In this document: positions 59,232 through 64,000 of the stretch, one piece after another
Layout: each line of letters starts with the position of its first letter
How positions within the stretch are numbered: position 1 is the stretch's first letter
From: Diploscapter coronatus
Lineage: Eukaryota > Nematoda > Chromadorea > Rhabditida > Rhabditidae
Direction: 5' to 3'
Assembly: GCA_964036155.1 (NCBI GenBank)
Contig: OZ038422.1
Span: forward strand, 23,769,201 to 23,833,200
Length of the DNA: 64,000 nt
Program-made: the position numbers and the translations under genes
The notes under the pieces: model-generated
The model's input: the letters and a program-made list of their open reading frames with translations, nothing else
Told to the model about the DNA's origin: nothing
Databases searched by the model: none

Positions 59232-62200
59232 ATGTTGCCTGGAAATATCATTTACATGATAGTTGTGTATTCCGTTTTTGGACTGGGTGGCGATATTTTG
59301 GTAAATATTTCTATCTAAAAATGAATTTTAAAAAAGCGAGAATTTTAGGGGTCATTAATATCCGTATTCCCAAATCAGCTGAACGGTTTATTCAATGCGA
59401 CTTTGTACAATCACTACGGAATCCATGCAGATAGTACATTGTAAGATCTTTAGCGGTAACGCATTAGTTTCACAATTTTAGACTATCCTTCGGAATCTCG
59501 TTCATGAGTTTGATCTCGTTTGTTAGTCTTATTCTTGGAATCTTCCTATTCATACCACTCATGGATTCGAAAGGTCGACGATTTTGCAGTGTCTATCTGA
59601 GGTTTTATTCGTTTAAGAGTGAATGTCAGCAAGGACCAAAGTCGGTATAAACAGGGGTTCGTCGATTTGGCTGATTTTCACATATATTGTTCAGTTTTTC
59701 ACGCTGATCATCATGGTGCTATCCGTTTTTCATAAAATTTGTCGTATGCAGGATTACGGTAGTTTGAAGTTTTGACAGATCCGACCTCGGGAAAAAATTC
59801 GTAACTTTCTTATTTCTGAGCCAAATCGAATGCGGTTTTCAGCATTAAATAGCCCACGAAAAACTCTACAAATAATGTAACTACGACCACCTGTTGCGAT
59901 CAAAAGCTTCCCGCCAAAAAATTAAAATTCGAAAAAGTGACCCTGACCGGCGACGGTTTTTCGCGATTTTGACCCCATCGATGTCTTGGGGAACCGGCTG
60001 GAAATGGCCTTATTTTATAGAGAATTTAATTCTGAATAAAAATATGTAACTTTTTCGAAGAAAAAAAGGGGTTCCTGGGGTCAAATAGACCGCCGAATGC
60101 GTAAAACCGGGTGATTTTCATGAAAGAAAATTTCAAAAATTCATATCTTTTTATGTGTGGACATTCTAAAATAAGTTCTGTAACAAACGTTGATCAACTT
60201 GAAGAGCTCTACAAGATTCCATGGATAACTCCGATGTTAACTCATATTACCCTTGTAAATACAGTACGGGTATATAGGGTAACTTTTTCCATCAAAAATA
60301 ATTTTTAAAAATCCCTTTTTATTTTTACATTGTTTCACTACTCAAGATCTACAAAACAAAAAAAGAATCATGAGATTTAGTCTAATACATAGGGAGATAT
60401 GAATTTTTGAAAATAATGTATAAAAAAGCATAATGCTAAATTTGGCCATTAACTAGGGACCGCCAAGCCCCGCCCCTTTCACTTGATTCAAAAGTGTCCA
60501 TAGTTGATAGCCCTTTCGATTATCGCCGATTTTTTTTGTTTTATTTTTGTTTTTAGTAATTGATCGGTACCTACTATACAATTCGATACCGCTCTTTCAC
60601 GTGGTGATATCGATTTATTGATTGGGCGCGAAATAAGTCCGCAAATGCGCGTCAAATGCACACCAAATTACGACAATGCTAATATTTCGAGTTATAAAAA
60701 AGGTACATTTCATTTTTTTTGATGAATCGGTACACCTAGTTGAAATGTACAAAATATGTAAAAATTAGAAAAATCCTAGTACCCGCAACTTTTTTCGAGG
60801 TAATAATAGATGCTCGCCTTTGCGGTCCTGTATCTTGACAAAGGATCACTGAAATCGTCCGAAAACTTGACTAAAATAAAATTTGATACTCCCTAATTAC
60901 GTTATTCAAAAGAAAAAAACAAAATTTTATCAAAAAATATTTTTAAAATTAATTTCAAAATGACCATTTTTTTGTCTTTGCTAAATTGGATCACCCTAGG
61001 CATATCTTGAAAGGTACATATTTTTTTATTTCATATTTTGATTAGTTGGTCAATTGTCCGTCTTCGGTGAAAAAATCAGAAAAATCCTAGTACCCGCGAC
61101 TGAGATCCTGATAATTCGTGAAAATATAAAAGAAGCCAATACTGAATGGAAGAGAGTGCAGAGAAAAAGATCCCCAAAGGCAGGGAAAGAAAGGGGAAAG
61201 CGAGCGGCATAGTGTCTTTTGCAGATAGGCCACGCCCCTTTCCCTTGTCCACGAAAAGGAGCGATTTTTCCGATTCTTCGCGTTAAATTTTATCAATTTT
61301 TTCATCAGTGACGTATTTTTTCGCGGTTTTTTCGGTGGGGATGTTTAGAGGGGCACCTCAGACCCTGAAAAATGTAGAAAACATGGTACCAGAGTGAATT
61401 TGGCAAAATGGCTGGCGGTCTCTACCATTAACTTCAAAAAATTCTGGAGCTCACACGAATGTGAATCTGAGGTCAGTCCTCGAATGAAAGTTGTTCACCA
61501 TGTCCATCTGCACAACATACTGGAAGTACGAATTTTTCCAACGTCATTTACGTGTAAACCCAGTACGAGTATATAGGGTAACTTCGGGTAATTTTTTCCC
61601 GCCAAAATTAATTTCTAAAAATTTTATTTTTATTTTTATCATATTCTTCTCGACAAGATCTACAAAATAAAAAAATAATCATTGAATTTTGTTCAGAAAT
61701 AAGAAAGTTATGGGGGGTCAAAGCTGACACTATGCAATAATCACCCTGGTTTTACGCATTCGGCGAGTTATTTGACCCCAGGAACCCCTTTTTTTCTTCG
61801 AAAAAATTACATATTCAGATGCAGAGTTAAATTCTCTATAAAATAACGCCATTTTCAGCCGGTTCCCCAAGACATCGATGGGGTCAAAATCGCGAAAAAC
61901 TGCAGGCAGTCATGGTCACTTTTTCGGAAATTAATTTTTGGCGGGAAGTGGTTGATCATAGCAGGTGGTCGTAGTTACGTTATTTGTAGAGTTTTTCGTG
62001 GGCTATCCAATACTGAAAACCCCATTCGATTTGACCCAAAAATAAGAAAGTTATGATTTTTTTCCTGAGGTCGGATCTGTCAAAATTTCGAATTACCGTA
62101 ATCCTGTATACGATAATTTTTATGAAAAACGGATAGCACCACGAGCATCAGCGTGAAAAACTGCATATATGGTGTGAAAATCAGCCCGATTTACGGACCC

Positions 62201-63778
62201 CTGTTTATGCCCCTTTGTTAAGACTTTGGTTTTTGCTGACATTCACTCTTAAAAATAATATTTTTTTACTTTTTTTTTTTAGATTTTATATGACTGTAAT
62301 ACCAGCCTTAATGATGGAAATAGGCATAATTTGGGAGAGTGCCGAAATTCTTATTTTGGGATTTTTCATCATGGGCTTATCAATGCCAGTCAGAGCAGTG
62401 GTTCTGAATATCTACATCGCCGAATGTTCACCGGATAAATATCGAGGTATGAAATTTAAACGAAACAGACTTTTCTCGCAAAACCTGTCACATTTGGTCT
62501 CACTTGATAAAATAAATTCCCAAATATCTAATGGCGTATTCGAACCAGTTTTCTCTATTTATCATTTATCAGTTGAAAATTCTTTGCACTCGATAGATTA
62601 ATAATAAACAGCTTTTTCATAAGGCTCTTGTTTACACGAAAATTGCGCGGTATGCTCGATTTGAAAGTTCTTTAAGCGTTTTTGTTACGTATCCGCGAAA
62701 TTTGCAAGTTTTGCATTTATCATCGAATTTCACAATTGAAGCTTTTTACTAACTGATAACGCGGGTTTGTGGCATCTGTGTTCAAAATTATGCTATTTTT
62801 CGCCTTTTAAATTCGAAAATTATTTCAAACAGCTTTGGAGAGAATATTCTTGAGTATTTTTGCTGTTGATTTTTGCACGGTCCTTATCAAAATTGTACTG
62901 AGCGTAGAAAGGAAAAGCATGCGCATAAAAGAGTAGGAGTAAAGAGTTCTATGGCCAGGATCCAAGACAAAATTTGTATAAGAATGAAAATGGCTATAAA
63001 CGATCTTTGCAATGTTATTCTTCAAAGAACAAGATTTGTACCATTTTTGTTTCAATGTGCCTTATATCAGATTTATTGACGTCTAGATGAATTTTTAAGG
63101 AAAATAAGAAAAAATGAACGGTTCCTGATCAGAAATTTTTTGATAGAAAATGAAATTGCATTTTAAGTTGACAGTCGAAATAAAATGACAAGAATGTAAA
63201 ATTGTTCAAAAATTAGAAAAACGAATTTCAGGGTTCGTTACTGCCTCAATGTCAGTAGGAGGAGTGATATCGTCACTAGTCATGTAAAATTCCTAAATAC
63301 TTCGAGAAAAGGCGATAGTCAAAAATTTTAGGTATTATATTGGCCGACCTAATGTTTTGGGTGATGATAAATGGTTCATCATACCGATCATTTCTATTAT
63401 TTTGTAGGTTTTTTTTCCTATAAATTTAAAATGAGAATTCAAAAATAACAAATTCACGTGAAATAGCGCGGAAAATTCAACCTCTAAAGTGAATGTTTCG
63501 AAACTTATATGGCATGATTTCAACAGGCGAAATATCACAGAAAAAGGATAAATAAGAAAAAAAATTTCGTATCAATTAATTCGTGTCTTGTGCTTTGATG
63601 TGACAATCGTAATTTGCAGATTGCTCATAGATATTTAGATTAGCGAATTTTAGATCAGTATGCTTATTTATATCGACGCTGCGCTTGCCGGATTCGCCGA
63701 AATACCTCATATCGAAGTCGGAAAAATCGCGAGTCGTAAAAGCGATCAAATTCTACCACGGTGCCGACGCGGACATTG
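59232..63778 (+). CDS. SLC2-like (GLUT-type) sugar transporter, partial at the right edge
   Basis: Seven exons in phase: 59232-59300, 59349-59440, 59482-59601, 62283-62446, 63232-63283, 63332-63403 and 63654-63778; the rest lies beyond the window. Signatures in order: N-terminal TM1 and an N-glycosylation-type NAT; the TM2-TM3 loop MDSKGRRF; the TM4-TM5 loop YIAECSPDKYRG; TM5-6; and the intracellular LPDSPKYLISKSEKSRVVKA that follows TM6 (PESPRYL in GLUTs). These belong to the sugar porter branch of the major facilitator family, plasma-membrane proteins moving hexoses. Intron 3 (2.7 kb) is almost entirely a TTAA foldback element. An acceptor-like GCGATTTTTAG just before the start suggests trans-splicing. 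The GLUT assignment is sound; the substrate is inferred. Confidence 0.82.
59613..62252. mobile_element. TTAA-flanked foldback element, copy 4 (2.6 kb) inside a transporter intron
   Basis: TTAA at both borders, ends GAGTGAATGTCAGC and GCTGACATTCACTC, inverted. Arms of several hundred bp pair with each other (59640-60110 with 61735-62230). The centre (about 60170-61720) carries blocks also present in copies 1 and 3 and in the 3373-5416 element (GATCAACTTGAAGAGCT, GGGTATATAGGGTAACTT), plus sequence unique to this copy. No transposase frame. Confidence 0.85.
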
Positions 63779-64000
63779 GTACGAGCGCGATACGCAACAT
63801 TAGCGATAATTTACTGCCATTTTTATGGTACTTAATGCAGAATTAATAACGCTCATTATTTATTTACAACAATCTTCTCGATACACTTTTATCAGTGCAA
63901 AAATGGACAATTGCAAATAAATAGAGAGTACAATGCGTCAAAATGAATGAACGGTCGTTCTTGCCGAATTCAGCATTTTTGATATGAACTCTAAAAATAA
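63779..64000. other. Probable intron of the transporter at the right edge
   Basis: Follows the donor GACATTG/GTACGAGC. If the donor is not used, the frame reads on for about 22 residues to a TAA at 63847, which would truncate the transporter after six helices; I consider the intron more likely. Confidence 0.5.

Overview
The window comes from a nematode genome, probably not a well-studied species. The grounds are an AT-rich sequence, small exons split by introns whose 3' ends read TTTTCAG or TTTTAG, start codons sitting next to acceptor-like sites (consistent with spliced-leader trans-splicing), and gene content that includes a major sperm protein (MSP) domain protein, MIG-18-like fibronectin-I modules, a vWA/CUB surface protein and chemoreceptor-like seven-transmembrane genes. 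I rebuilt the gene models by hand from splice signals and reading phase. No tRNA, rRNA or CRISPR array was seen.

Layout. 1-1395 (-): mitochondrial S-adenosylmethionine carrier, running off the left edge. 1640-2034: ambiguous coding pieces on both strands. 3373-5416: 2-kb palindromic element. 5419-11161 (+): secreted vWA/CUB protein whose third intron carries a TTAA-flanked foldback element, itself interrupted by a frameshifted mariner. 12056-13597 (+): MSP-domain protein with a membrane anchor. 14477-16715 (+): secreted protein with six Cys modules. 17191-32930 (-): CK1/TTBK-like kinase with a 12.9-kb intron that holds two opposite-strand GPCR genes (19104-21092 and 26094-28450), a third coding fragment (22740-23631) and many repeats. 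33239-35353 (-): gamma/delta-type sarcoglycan. 36914-38333 (+): unrecognised secreted protein. 40023-46912 (+): CCDC92-like coiled-coil protein. 47689-49711: foldback element. 49712-56025: gene desert. 56026-57038 (+): secreted Cys-rich protein. 59232-right edge (+): SLC2-like sugar transporter, split by another foldback element.

The genes do not form one pathway. The features that link the window are repeats: a family of large inverted-repeat elements with TTAA target duplications (four copies), and a second palindromic family whose ends resemble AGACGCATTCTTTG. Both sit mainly in introns or just outside genes. Kinase and sarcoglycan lie in tandem on the minus strand about 0.3 kb apart. All function names rest on motif recognition by eye; no database search was run.
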